Source: Shewanella livingstonensis
GTDB lineage: Bacteria > Pseudomonadota > Gammaproteobacteria > Enterobacterales > Shewanellaceae
Assembly: GCF_003855395.1 (NCBI RefSeq)
Contig: NZ_CP034015.1
Coordinates: 3,792,001 to 3,856,000, forward strand
Reading direction: 5' to 3'
DNA length: 64,000 bases
Position numbers and translations under genes: made by a program
Shown: positions 45,564 to 55,292 of the stretch, in pieces
How the letters are laid out: every line of letters begins with the position of its first letter
How positions within the stretch are numbered: the stretch's first letter is position 1
Notes under the pieces: generated by a model
Seen by the model: only the letters and a program-made list of their open reading frames with translations
What the model was told of the DNA's origin: nothing
Databases searched by the model: none

Positions 45564-46094
45564 TTAAATAATCACTGTTTGTATAGAATAAATTCGACGT
45601 TTATCACTTGCTGTACCGCATGCATTTACATCACCAGAATCGCTAGAGCTTCGAATAGCCTTCCAAGACATAGTAACAGTGACAATATTACCATTAACGT
45701 TAATACAGCCTGTTGCAGTATCTAATCCACCTACATTTTTAGTATTAATGACTTCTGAAGTCCCTATAAAAGAAGACTGCCATTCAAAAATATCCCACTG
45801 GGCCATTTGACTTGCACTACAAAATACAGTCGCTGAATCGCATCGCTGACTAACAGCACTAGGAGTACCGGAATAAGGGGAACCATTTGCATACAGTGCT
45901 AATTGAGCACTGTTTAATCTCATACGATTTATCATGTCATTAGCATAATATGATGCTTGGGTTTGCTGAAAAGACTCAAAACTACCCTGTTTCGACATAA
46001 TGTGAAGATTAAAAATCCCAATAAGGCCTATCACTAAGATAACCAGTGAGACCATTACTTCAATTAAGGAAAATCCATTCCTTTTGCATGACAT
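45564..46094 (-). CDS. pilV: Minor pilin PilV
   Basis: 176 residues from the ATG at 46094, which has GGAGG upstream; a farther in-frame start would include that SD. Class III signal KRNGFSLIEVMVSLVILVIGLIG, then QASYYANDMINRMRLN, typical of PilV/GspI-like pilins. It is first gene of pilV-W-X-Y1-E and the small exported gene. Confidence 0.91.
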   Translation of the reverse strand: MSCKRNGFSLIEVMVSLVILVIGLIGIFNLHIMSKQGSFESFQQTQASYYANDMINRMRLNSAQLALYANGSPYSGTPSAVSQRCDSATVFCSASQMAQWDIFEWQSSFIGTSEVINTKNVGGLDTATGCINVNGNIVTVTMSWKAIRSSSDSGDVNACGTASDKRRIYSIQTVII

Positions 46095-46300
46095 GAGCGT
46101 AAAACCTCCAGATAAAATCAAAAGTAGATATTTTCACTCTTGAATATCGATATTTTATACAGCACAACTATTAAACCAGTCTAAACATTTAGCATAGATA
46201 ATAACTGACTTAAATGTAATCAGATAGTATCAATTTTGTATGATTAATAGAACAACATATTTTATCAGTATTATACTCGGTTTACTTTGTAAGCACAAAA

Positions 46301-46329
46301 AACCCGCAACTTAAATTAAGTTGCGGGTT
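46301..46329 (-). terminator. Terminator of the ispH operon
   Basis: On the minus strand AACCCGCAACTTAA / TTAAGTTGCGGGTT is followed by TTTTGTG, 25 bp past the ispH stop. It separates the operon from pilV. Confidence 0.85.
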
Positions 46330-46353
46330 AATATTTATAGATGATTGAAATTA

Positions 46354-47313
46354 CTAACGTAATTCAGCTGGAACTGCAAATACAGTATCTTCTTTACGGC
46401 CTTCAACTTCAGTAATAATACTCGGTGCAAGTTTAGCTATCGCGTTAACAACTTGTTGCACTAAAACCTCAGGCGCTGAAGCACCAGCAGTTACTGCTAC
46501 TTTTTTCACACCATCAAACCACACAGCCTCAACGTCAGCAGCGGTATCAACGAGATAAGATTGCGTACCTGTTTTTTCAGCCAACTCACGTAATCGATTT
46601 GAGTTAGAGCTATTTTTAGAACCGACAACAATCAATAAATCGACTTCGGAAGACATACTACGTACAGCATCTTGTCGATTTTGCGTCGCGTAGCAAATAT
46701 CATCCTTACGCGGCCCCTCAATTGAAGGAAAGCGCTTTTGCAATGCAGTAATAATATCTAAGGTGTCATCAACAGAAAGTGTTGTTTGAGTGACAAAGCA
46801 TAAGTTGTCTGGATTATTGACCTGAAGATTATTAACATCCTCTGGAGACTCAATAAGATAAACACCACCTTTAGGATTATCATATTGTCCCATAGTGCCT
46901 TCAACTTCTGGATGGCCTTCATGACCAATCAAAATGCACTCAATACCTTTACGACTTGCACGAGTCACTTGTAAATGTACTTTTGTCACTAAAGGACAGG
47001 TTGCATCGAAGACTTTTAAACCACGATTTTTAGCTTCTTTACGCACAGCTTGTGATACACCGTGAGCACTAAAAATAACAATACTGTTGTCTGGTACTTG
47101 GTCAAGTTCATCAATAAAAAGAGCACCACGCTGTTTTAGGTTTTCAACCACATATCGGTTATGTACCACTTCATGGCGTACATAAATTGGTGGTTCAAAT
47201 AACTCTAAAGCACGCTCAACAATACTGATAGCACGGTCAACACCGGCACAAAAACCACGAGGGTTGGCCAATAAAATACTCAGTTCTGGAGACGTCGGAT
47301 CAACTTTTAGCAT
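46354..47313 (-). CDS. ispH: 4-hydroxy-3-methylbut-2-enyl diphosphate reductase
   Basis: 319 residues. Last step of the MEP isoprenoid pathway. Three cluster cysteines: NPRGFCAGV near residue 21, [11 protein letters not shown] and [20 protein letters not shown] is also typical. It follows fkpB after 12 bp in the usual ileS-lspA-fkpB-ispH operon. Confidence 0.96.
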   Translation of the reverse strand: MLKVDPTSPELSILLANPRGFCAGVDRAISIVERALELFEPPIYVRHEVVHNRYVVENLKQRGALFIDELDQVPDNSIVIFSAHGVSQAVRKEAKNRGLKVFDATCPLVTKVHLQVTRASRKGIECILIGHEGHPEVEGTMGQYDNPKGGVYLIESPEDVNNLQVNNPDNLCFVTQTTLSVDDTLDIITALQKRFPSIEGPRKDDICYATQNRQDAVRSMSSEVDLLIVVGSKNSSNSNRLRELAEKTGTQSYLVDTAADVEAVWFDGVKKVAVTAGASAPEVLVQQVVNAIAKLAPSIITEVEGRKEDTVFAVPAELR

Positions 47314-47325
47314 GTGATACCTTTT

Positions 47326-47769
47326 TTACTCAGTTATGACACTAATAACTTCAAGTTCAAACGTAAGCGTGCGTCCTGCGAGTGGATGGTTTAAATCGAC
47401 GGTAATTGAATCACCAGCAGTATCGCGAACGATACCCGGTATTTCACTGCCACCAGGACCCGCAAAACTCACAATAACACCGTCTTCAAGCTTCATATCT
47501 GCAGGAAATCGACTTCTGTCCATATAGTGAATCGCATCAGGGTTTGACTCACCAAAAGCGTCTTTTGCCGCTAAGGTAAATGCGTGCTTATCACCTTCTT
47601 TCAAGTCTTTTAGTTCGTCTTCAAAAGCCGGACTTAGACTACCGTCACCAATATTTAAACGTGAAGGTTTGCCAGATGATTTTGTACTGTCGGCTGTGGA
47701 CCCGTCTTCCAGTACAATATTCATATGACATATTAATGAATGACTGTCTTGCTTATTTAAATCTGTCAC
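47326..47769 (-). CDS. fkpB: FKBP-type peptidyl-prolyl isomerase (SlpA type)
   Basis: 147 residues. SlpA/FkpB form: a short FKBP split by an insert-in-flap domain; DGSTADSTKSSGKPSRLNIGDG at the N-terminal part and VDLNHPLAGRTLTFELEVISV at the C-terminus. Cytoplasmic chaperone and proline isomerase. It lies 2 bp after lspA. Confidence 0.93.
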   Translation of the reverse strand: MTDLNKQDSHSLICHMNIVLEDGSTADSTKSSGKPSRLNIGDGSLSPAFEDELKDLKEGDKHAFTLAAKDAFGESNPDAIHYMDRSRFPADMKLEDGVIVSFAGPGGSEIPGIVRDTAGDSITVDLNHPLAGRTLTFELEVISVITE

Positions 47770-47771
47770 AG

Positions 47772-48284
47772 TTAATCTTGCTCCTTCGATGGCTTTGCGT
47801 CGGGTCTAAATGATTCCCAAATGATCAGTACCGCACCAATAAAGATGCCTGCATCGGCAATATTAAATGCAGGGTAATGGCTGGTATTCCAGTAAAAATC
47901 GACAAAATCAATTACAAAACCATGCATTAAACGATCAACCAAATTACCTAATGCGCCGCCAATAACTAAGGTAAAGGCTAAATTACTGCGCCATAACGAA
48001 TAAGATTGTTTACGCAACCATATTGTTAACAAGGTACTAAAACCAACCGCAATAATGGTAAACAACCAACGTTGCCAACCTCCTGCTTCACTTAAAAAAC
48101 TGAACGCTGCACCGTAGTTTCGCACGTAAGTGAAGTTAAAAAACGGCAAAAGCTGTATAGACTCATACAACTCAAAATTAGCCAGGACCCATTGTTTAGA
48201 CAGCTGATCGGCTAAAAACACCAATGCAGCTACCCAATACCAACGTAAGCCACTGTCTTTCCATGTTAATGGCACAGTACTCAT
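47772..48284 (-). CDS. lspA: Lipoprotein signal peptidase
   Basis: 170 residues from the ATG at 48284 (AAGGAAAC upstream); the longer frame overlaps ileS. Four membrane helices and the catalytic Asp pair in GGALGNLVDRLMHGFVIDF and FNIADAGIFIGAVL; the NYGAAFSFL motif is present. It cleaves prolipoprotein signals such as those of the DUF4136 and M28 proteins in this window. Confidence 0.94.
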   Translation of the reverse strand: MSTVPLTWKDSGLRWYWVAALVFLADQLSKQWVLANFELYESIQLLPFFNFTYVRNYGAAFSFLSEAGGWQRWLFTIIAVGFSTLLTIWLRKQSYSLWRSNLAFTLVIGGALGNLVDRLMHGFVIDFVDFYWNTSHYPAFNIADAGIFIGAVLIIWESFRPDAKPSKEQD

Positions 48285-48297
48285 TATCAATGTTTCC

Positions 48298-51120
48298 TTA
48301 AGCGAATTCGCGTTTCTCGCCTTCACCTTCAATATTGGTCACACAGCGTTGACACAATGTTGGGTGAGCTTCAATAGTGCCAACCTCTTCACGATAGTGC
48401 CAGCAACGCTCACACTTCTCGGCTTCACTTTTGGCAACCACTAGTTTAAGCGAACTTAATTCGGTTTCGATGGCATCGCTACCCGCTTGTGACATATCCG
48501 CCACGGCTGCTTTAGAGGTAATAAGAATAAATCGTAACTCATCACCCACTTTAGCTAACTCAGCCGCTAAATCAGCATCGGCGAACAATGTCACTTCAGC
48601 TTCTAATGAACCACCAATACGTTTATCACGACGCGCTTGTTCGAGTACTTTGTTAACTTCGTTACGGACAGTTAATAGTTTCTCCCAATAATCATCGCTT
48701 AAATCACTTTCAAGAGTGACGGCTTCTAAGCCTTGATACCATTCTTGGGTAAACACATACTTTTCACGTTTACCGGGTAACAATTGCCACACTTCATCAG
48801 CGGTAAAGCTTAAAATTGGCGTCATCCACCGAACCATTGCCTCTGCAATATGATAAAGCGCAGATTGACAGCTACGACGTGCATGCCCTTCTTGCTTCGC
48901 GGTGTACTGGCGATCTTTAATAATATCAAGATAGAAACTGCCTAACTCTACAGAACAGAACTGCATCAGTTTTTGAGTCACTAAATGGAAATTGTATTGA
49001 TCATATGCTTCAATGATTTCTTGTTGCAGTACTGCTGCACGACGAACAACCCAACGATCTAACGCGACCATATCTTCAGATGCGATCATGTCTGTTTCTG
49101 GGTTAAAGCCATTCAAGTTAGCAAGTAAGAAACGCGCAGTATTTCGAATACGACGATATGCATCAGCACTGCGATTCAAAATCTCATCAGAAACCGTCAT
49201 TTCGCCACTGTAATCAGTTGCTGCAACCCACAAACGTAGAATGTCAGCACCAAGCTTATTGATTACTTGTAAGGGAGCTATCACGTTACCAACAGATTTT
49301 GACATCTTACGGCCTTTACCATCAACGGTAAAACCATGGGTCAACACTTGCTTATAAGGTGCTTTACCATTCATAGCGGTTGAGATCATCAATGATGACA
49401 TAAACCAACCACGATGCTGATCGCTACCTTCTAGATACAAATCTATGTCATGCCCATGAAACTCTGGACGCGCTGCGACAACAGATGAGAATGATGAACC
49501 TGAGTCAAACCATACATCCAATGTATCAGTCACTTTGCGGTATTGTTCTGCCTCATCACCTAACAATTCGCTGGCATCTAAATCCCACCAAGCTTGAATA
49601 CCTTGTTGTTCAATGCGATGCGCTACACGTTCCATTAATGAAACACTGTCTGGATGTAATTCATCCGTTTCACGATGTACAAACAAGGTAATCGGTACGC
49701 CCCAGGTTCGCTGACGTGAGATACACCAATCTGGTCGGTTTTCTACCATTTTTTCGATACGGCTTTGGCCCCAATCAGGGATCCATTTGGTTTGTTCAAT
49801 TTCTTTTAACGCTTGTGAACGCAAACCATGATTATCCATAGAGATAAACCATTGTGGCGTGGCACGGAAAATAATTGGCGTTTTGTGGCGCCAGCAATGC
49901 GGATAGCTATGGCGGATAGCAACATGCAGAAGTAATGCGCCCTTTTCTTCTAACAGCGCAACAACACTAGCGTTGGCTTTAAAGACGTGTTGACCAGCAA
50001 AAAACTCAGTGTCTGGCTTATAAACACCATTGTCGCCGACAGGGTTAGCGACTTCCAAACCATATTTTTGGCCGACAATAAAATCGTCCTGACCGTGGCC
50101 AGGTGCTGTATGTACAATACCGGTACCAGCATCTGTAGTAACGTGGTCAGCTAAAATAGCAGGTACATCAAACGCATAAAATGGGTGATTAAAACGCATT
50201 AACTCAAGTTCAGCGCCTTTTACTTCACCTAAAATAGTGTGTGACTCGGCACTGTAACGCTCAAGACATGACTCAACTAGAACTTGAGCCAATATCAAGG
50301 TGGTTGTTTCACCATTCTTAACAAATTCAACTAAGCTGTAATCTAACTCTGGACTTAACGCTAATGCACGGTTAGCTGGAATAGTCCATGGCGTGGTAGT
50401 CCAAATTGCCATCGCTACTGGCTTAGCGTAATTCTCTACGCCGAATTTTGCAGCTACGGCTTGGCTATCAACCGCCACAAAAGCGACATCAATAGCTGGA
50501 GATGTTTTATCTTCGTATTCCACTTCAGCTTCAGCAAGTGCAGAACCACAGTCTGTGCACCAATGCACTGGCTTAACACCTTTGTGCAAATGGCCGCTTT
50601 CAATCACTTTCGCCAATGAACGGACAATATTCGCTTCAGTTGAAAAGTCCATGGTGAGGTAAGGGTTTTGCCAATCACCTAATACACCTAAACGAATAAA
50701 GTCTTCACGCTGGCCTTCTACTTGGATGGCAGCATATTTACGGCATTCTTCACGAAACTCTGCCGCAGAAATCTTGACTCCTGGTTTACCGACTTTTTGC
50801 TCAACTTTAAGCTCAATCGGTAATCCATGACAATCCCAGCCTGGAATATAAGGCGCGTCAAAACCTGACATGGTTTTAGACTTAATAATGATGTCTTTAA
50901 GGATTTTGTTTACCGAGTGACCAATATGAATACTGCCATTGGCGTATGGAGGGCCATCATGAAGAATGAAAGGTTTACGGCCAGCACGGCTATCACGGAT
51001 CTGTTGATACAGTCCGTCTTGCGTCCAGCTATTTAACATTTCTGGCTCGCGATTTGCCAAATTACCGCGCATCGGAAACTCTGTTTCCGGCAAGTTCAAA
51101 GTAAATTTATAGTCGCTCAT
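48298..51120 (-). CDS. ileS: Isoleucyl-tRNA synthetase
   Basis: 940 residues from the ATG at 51120, giving the standard [19 protein letters not shown] opening. Class I motifs [10 protein letters not shown] (HIGH) near residue 64 and [10 protein letters not shown] (KMSKS); the editing domain lies between ([13 protein letters not shown]). C-terminal zinc motif [10 protein letters not shown] with CQRC is intact. It is followed by lspA in 13 bp. Confidence 0.96.
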   Translation of the reverse strand: MSDYKFTLNLPETEFPMRGNLANREPEMLNSWTQDGLYQQIRDSRAGRKPFILHDGPPYANGSIHIGHSVNKILKDIIIKSKTMSGFDAPYIPGWDCHGLPIELKVEQKVGKPGVKISAAEFREECRKYAAIQVEGQREDFIRLGVLGDWQNPYLTMDFSTEANIVRSLAKVIESGHLHKGVKPVHWCTDCGSALAEAEVEYEDKTSPAIDVAFVAVDSQAVAAKFGVENYAKPVAMAIWTTTPWTIPANRALALSPELDYSLVEFVKNGETTTLILAQVLVESCLERYSAESHTILGEVKGAELELMRFNHPFYAFDVPAILADHVTTDAGTGIVHTAPGHGQDDFIVGQKYGLEVANPVGDNGVYKPDTEFFAGQHVFKANASVVALLEEKGALLLHVAIRHSYPHCWRHKTPIIFRATPQWFISMDNHGLRSQALKEIEQTKWIPDWGQSRIEKMVENRPDWCISRQRTWGVPITLFVHRETDELHPDSVSLMERVAHRIEQQGIQAWWDLDASELLGDEAEQYRKVTDTLDVWFDSGSSFSSVVAARPEFHGHDIDLYLEGSDQHRGWFMSSLMISTAMNGKAPYKQVLTHGFTVDGKGRKMSKSVGNVIAPLQVINKLGADILRLWVAATDYSGEMTVSDEILNRSADAYRRIRNTARFLLANLNGFNPETDMIASEDMVALDRWVVRRAAVLQQEIIEAYDQYNFHLVTQKLMQFCSVELGSFYLDIIKDRQYTAKQEGHARRSCQSALYHIAEAMVRWMTPILSFTADEVWQLLPGKREKYVFTQEWYQGLEAVTLESDLSDDYWEKLLTVRNEVNKVLEQARRDKRIGGSLEAEVTLFADADLAAELAKVGDELRFILITSKAAVADMSQAGSDAIETELSSLKLVVAKSEAEKCERCWHYREEVGTIEAHPTLCQRCVTNIEGEGEKREFA

Positions 51121-51153
51121 TGATCCCATACCATTATTTAAAGCTGATTCATT

Positions 51154-52089
51154 TCAGCTAGCATCGTTGCTAAATAAAGCGCGAGCTTCATTTGCATCAT
51201 TTAAAATCTGTTTTTTTAGCGCGTCCAATGACTCAAAAGGTTGTTCATCACGGATCTTTGCTACTAATTCTACTTCCACTCGTTTGCCGTATAAATCACC
51301 GCTAAAATCAAACAAATGGACTTCTAATCTGCAAGTTTGACCATTTACAGTGGGTCTAAAACCCACATTAGCCACACCGTCATAAATATCGCTGCCATCC
51401 CAGTACAAACGAACCGCAAACACCCCTCTTACAGGTACTACGTGTCGTTTTAAGGCAATATTTGCTGTTGGAAAACCAATTGTACGGCCTAATTTTTGCC
51501 CGTGTGCAACCTTACCACTTAAAATGAAAGGATGACCCAATAACCGCCTTGCTTGCTCTAAGTGCCCTAACGCTAGTTGTTCTCTCACTGCAGTAGAGCT
51601 TACTCGCAACGAACCAACAACAAAGCTTTGGGTACTGACCACAGTAAAGCCAAATTCTTTACCCGCAGCAACGAGCATATCGAAGTTGCCTAAGCGACCT
51701 TTACCAAAACAAAAATCATCTCCAACAACGAGATATTTAACCCCGAGTTTTTTAACCAGTAACTCTTCAATAAACGCTTCAGCAGGTTGACTAGCAAAGG
51801 CTTCAGTAAAATTGATACAAAGTAGCTGATCAATTTTAAGCTCATCTAACAATCTCATTTTATCACGTAGAAGACTGAGACGAGCAGGCGCATCAGCGCC
51901 ACGAAAGCGTTCTTGAGGTTGAGGCTCAAATGTCATTACGGTTGCAGGTAATTGAAAGTGATGCGCTTTACTAACCAAGCTACTGATCACCTGCGCATGG
52001 CCACGATGGACACCATCAAAATTCCCAATGGTTAAAACGCAACCATAATGAGAAGGTAAAATATTGTGTATACCGCGAATTAATTCCAT
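51154..52089 (-). CDS. ribF: Bifunctional riboflavin kinase/FAD synthetase
   Basis: 311 residues from the ATG at 52089, giving MELIRGIHN as in E. coli; a TTG three codons earlier is the alternative. The N-terminal adenylyltransferase has LTIGNFDGVHRGH; the C-terminal flavokinase has GRTIGFPTANIAL and VRGVFAVRL. It makes FMN and FAD. It lies 33 bp before ileS. Confidence 0.95.
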   Translation of the reverse strand: MELIRGIHNILPSHYGCVLTIGNFDGVHRGHAQVISSLVSKAHHFQLPATVMTFEPQPQERFRGADAPARLSLLRDKMRLLDELKIDQLLCINFTEAFASQPAEAFIEELLVKKLGVKYLVVGDDFCFGKGRLGNFDMLVAAGKEFGFTVVSTQSFVVGSLRVSSTAVREQLALGHLEQARRLLGHPFILSGKVAHGQKLGRTIGFPTANIALKRHVVPVRGVFAVRLYWDGSDIYDGVANVGFRPTVNGQTCRLEVHLFDFSGDLYGKRVEVELVAKIRDEQPFESLDALKKQILNDANEARALFSNDAS

Positions 52090-52225
52090 TACGCTCAATA
52101 CTGCCTATTGCAAATCGGCAGATTATATACCCAAACCAATGTTAGATGCGAGTTTCAACCTCAGATTATTACACAGGATTTAGGATAATCTGCCGATATA
52201 CACTCCGCCATTCACCTGGGATAAA

Positions 52226-53785
52226 TTATCCCTGACGTTTAATTTTCCAAGGTCGAACACCTAACGTAAGTAAACTCAGTAAATAAACTGCCGCACCACC
52301 AACAATAAGTTCAATTAGCATAAACATACGCTCAAAGGTGTGCCATTCAAGCCATATGTTTTGTTGTGGCATAAAATACACAATAGCAATAGTCATCAAT
52401 GCGGTTGAAATGATCACTTTAAATGAGAAAAATAACGTTTGACGACTCATTTGATAAACGCCCGCTTTGTGTAAACCTCGGTACAATAAACCGGCATTTA
52501 ATAACGCAGATATTGATGTCGCGATAGCCAAGCCTACATAGCCAAATGGAATGGCAAAAATAAGGTTGAAAACCATATTACTGACCATGGCAATAATGCC
52601 ATATTTAACCGGAGTTTTTGTGTCTTGGCGTGAATAGTATCCCGGAGCTAATACTTTAATCATCATAAAGCTTAATAAACCACAACCATAGGCAACCAAG
52701 CTGTACGAAGCCATCTCAACATCGTTAAGGCTAAAAGCACCACGCATAAACAACACCATCAACATCGGCTTGGCCAGAACAATTAGGCCTAACATAGCAG
52801 GTGTACCTAATAGCAAAATAGCTTTAACCCCCCAATCCATGGTTTGGTTAAATCCGTTGCCTTGGGCATTAACATGCTTTTGCGATAATGCGGGTAAAAT
52901 AACCGTTGCGATTGCAATACCGAATAATCCTAAAGGAAACTCCAATAGACGGTCGGCGTAATACAACCAACTAATAGAACCTGTCATCAAAAAACTGGCT
53001 ATAAAAGTATCGAACAGTAAATTAATTTGTGAAACCGATACACCGAATAACGCTGGGATCATCAAGGTTCTAATTTTTACCACACCAGGATGATCCCATC
53101 CCCATGAAGGTTTAACTAGCGCATTTTCGCGAATTAAAAAAGGGATTTGGAATAGAAACTGAATCAGCCCACCAAAAAAGACCCCCCAAGCTAAGCCAAT
53201 TTCAGGATTTTCCAATGTGTGTGCGTACCATAAGGCTACGGCAATAATGGCTACATTCAAAAAAACAGGCGTAAAGGCTGATACAGCAAAACGGCCACGA
53301 GTGTTTAGTATTGAGCCAGCTAATGCTGTAAAGGTAATAAACCATAAATAGGGAAAGGTAATTTTTAACATAACAGACGCAAGTTCAAACTTTTCGGCAT
53401 TAGGCCCATCATTTAGCCAATCAACAAACCAACCTCCGCCAAAAAGTGCCGCTAATACAGGTGAACAAATAACGCCGACTAAAGTCACAATTGTAACTAA
53501 TACACCTAAGGTACCTGCTACTTTACCTAATAACTCTCGAGTGTCTTCAGGGGTCATTTTTTCCTGATACTCAGTCAGCACTGGTACAAATGCTTGTGCA
53601 AAAGCCCCTTCAGCAAATAATCGTCTTAAAAAGTTAGGAATTTTATTTGCAAAAAAGAACACATCGGCACTGCTACCCGCGCCCATTAAATTTGCAATGA
53701 CTACATCGCGAACTAAACCTAAGACTCGCGAAATCAGTGTCATAACACTAACAATTAGACCTGATTTAAATAATTTTTTGCTCAA
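52226..53785 (-). CDS. murJ: Lipid II flippase MurJ
   Basis: About 519 residues. SKKLFKSGLIVSVMTLISRVLGLVRDVVIANLMGAG then FFFANKIPNFLRRLFAEGAFAQAFVP are the canonical MurJ N-terminal segments, with about 14 membrane helices in all. It flips lipid II for peptidoglycan synthesis. Start uncertain: I prefer the TTG at 53785 after GGGGG; a GTG at 53800 is the alternative. 136 bp separate it from ribF; it is divergent from rpsT. Confidence 0.92.
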   Translation of the reverse strand: MSKKLFKSGLIVSVMTLISRVLGLVRDVVIANLMGAGSSADVFFFANKIPNFLRRLFAEGAFAQAFVPVLTEYQEKMTPEDTRELLGKVAGTLGVLVTIVTLVGVICSPVLAALFGGGWFVDWLNDGPNAEKFELASVMLKITFPYLWFITFTALAGSILNTRGRFAVSAFTPVFLNVAIIAVALWYAHTLENPEIGLAWGVFFGGLIQFLFQIPFLIRENALVKPSWGWDHPGVVKIRTLMIPALFGVSVSQINLLFDTFIASFLMTGSISWLYYADRLLEFPLGLFGIAIATVILPALSQKHVNAQGNGFNQTMDWGVKAILLLGTPAMLGLIVLAKPMLMVLFMRGAFSLNDVEMASYSLVAYGCGLLSFMMIKVLAPGYYSRQDTKTPVKYGIIAMVSNMVFNLIFAIPFGYVGLAIATSISALLNAGLLYRGLHKAGVYQMSRQTLFFSFKVIISTALMTIAIVYFMPQQNIWLEWHTFERMFMLIELIVGGAAVYLLSLLTLGVRPWKIKRQG

Positions 53786-54044
53786 ACAGCCCCCAGACAC
53801 TCGGTCTCTTCTAAGAAATTAATGGGATTTATAACAAATATTCTATTCTAACCCTGTCACACGGACCAAAGAGCTGGTAGAATTACGCCACATATTACAC
53901 GAGTAGGGTTGAAGTTAAGCATGTTAGGTTGGATTAATTTATCTTTATGATAATTATTCAACTGAAGTCGTTGACAAGACGATAGAAAGCAGGCATATTC
54001 CTCGACCTTTAAAAGTATCAAATCCAGTTTTTAGGAGTTGCACC

Positions 54045-54311
54045 TTGGCTAATAGCAAGTCTGCAAAGAAGCGCGCGCTTCAGTCTGAAAAGCGTCGCCA
54101 GCATAACGCTAGCCGTCGCTCTATGTTACGTACATACGTTAAAAAAGTCATCGCGGCTATCAAAAGCGGTGACCATAAAGCGGCTACAGAAGCGTTCGCT
54201 ATTGCACAACCAATTGTTGACCGTATGGCGACTAAAGGTCTTATTCATAAGAATAAAGCCGGTCGTCAGAAGGCTCGTTTAAACGCAAAGATTAAAGCTA
54301 TTGCAGCTTAA
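54045..54311 (+). CDS. rpsT: Ribosomal protein S20, UUG start
   Basis: 88 residues starting at TTG (54045). [25 protein letters not shown] is the conserved basic N-terminus; the body is helical with [34 protein letters not shown] precedes the start. E. coli rpsT also starts with UUG, which contributes to weak autoregulated initiation. Confidence 0.97.
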   Translation: MANSKSAKKRALQSEKRRQHNASRRSMLRTYVKKVIAAIKSGDHKAATEAFAIAQPIVDRMATKGLIHKNKAGRQKARLNAKIKAIAA

Positions 54312-54331
54312 GTTTTTGTAGTTAACGATTT

Positions 54332-54358
54332 AAAAAACCGGCTTCGGCCGGTTTTTTT
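54332..54358 (+). terminator. Terminator of rpsT
   Basis: AAAAAACCGGC / GCCGGTTTTTTT with a TTCG loop, 20 bp after the stop. Confidence 0.9.
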
Positions 54359-54863
54359 ATATCTAAATTTTGTCTAAGCTTTTCTCTTATCCTGATTCAT
54401 TTTCTTATTCTGACTAAGTGCAGCCCTCCTAAGATCAATCCAGCTTATAACACCAAAGCAACCATTAAGATTGACACCTTTAAAGATAACCCATGACCGT
54501 GGATGATTCATCATTTAACAGTAAGTTGACCGATTAACGCCTTAGTATGATGGCCTACTTTTGAACGAATGATGTTAGGTGTTGTATGCTGTAATGGTGT
54601 TTGAGGTTGCTAAAAAAAAATAGATGATAGACAGCTTGTAATAGATCAGAGAAGCTAATCTCTATTTGGTAATAAAATGATGACTTATGATGAGTGTGAT
54701 AGCGTTTTTGATACTTAACAATTATCCCTTAAGGGATATAAACATTGTATTTGATTTAATATTCGCCAAGTTAGCGATAGCATTAATACAGCGATAAAAC
54801 TAAACGTCTTAACTAAAACACCAATTAAAGAGATGTATCCGTTAAGACGTTTGCGGAGTCAAT
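54359..54863. other. Gene-free stretch after rpsT
   Basis: AT-rich with no credible gene, RNA or repeat from the families in this window. I see nothing to annotate. Confidence 0.5.
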
Positions 54864-55160
54864 TTAATAACAATACATATTATTCAATACTAGGATTAAC
54901 TCTTTTACCTCATTACTTTTTAATGAATAGAAAACAGTTTGGGCTTCTTTCCTAGTACAGACTAAATTGTCTTTACGAAGCCATGCCAAATGTTGAGATA
55001 AAGCCGACTGGCTTAAACCCAACTTTTTATTCATTTCACCAACACACATTTCACCTTCATTAAGAAGATGACACAAAATAAACAATCTACGTTCATTTGC
55101 TAATGCTTTTAGCAATACGACCGCATGATCTGCTTGCTGTTGCATTTTTTCTATATTCAT
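54864..55160 (-). CDS. ArsR-family regulator, YgaV/BigR-like
   Basis: 98 residues from the ATG at 55160 (AGGAG upstream). The winged helix motif is LGLSQSALSQHLAWLRKDNLV. LKALANERRLFILCHLL and the C-terminal NNMYCY place Cys residues where YgaV/BigR/SqrR regulators have the two thiols that form a tetrasulfide link with persulfides. It also has Cys in EMCVGE and LVCTRK. Sulfide or persulfide sensing is therefore likely but inferred. No sulfide-oxidation gene lies beside it; the divergent M28 gene starts 130 bp away. Confidence 0.83.
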   Translation of the reverse strand: MNIEKMQQQADHAVVLLKALANERRLFILCHLLNEGEMCVGEMNKKLGLSQSALSQHLAWLRKDNLVCTRKEAQTVFYSLKSNEVKELILVLNNMYCY

Positions 55161-55292
55161 CACGCGCTCTTCTCCTCATCTAACCCCGCTCTAATATAGC
55201 GTTCCCTTACAAATAGAGTCGGGACATAAAGCACACTTTTTGGTAGATTGTTGTGAAAAGTGAGACTTAGCTAAAATAATCAAAGGAAACTC

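Noticed and set aside
48298..53785. Frameshift or disruption in the ileS-ribF-murJ block
   Set aside because: All frames are full length with intact motifs; ordinary housekeeping operon.
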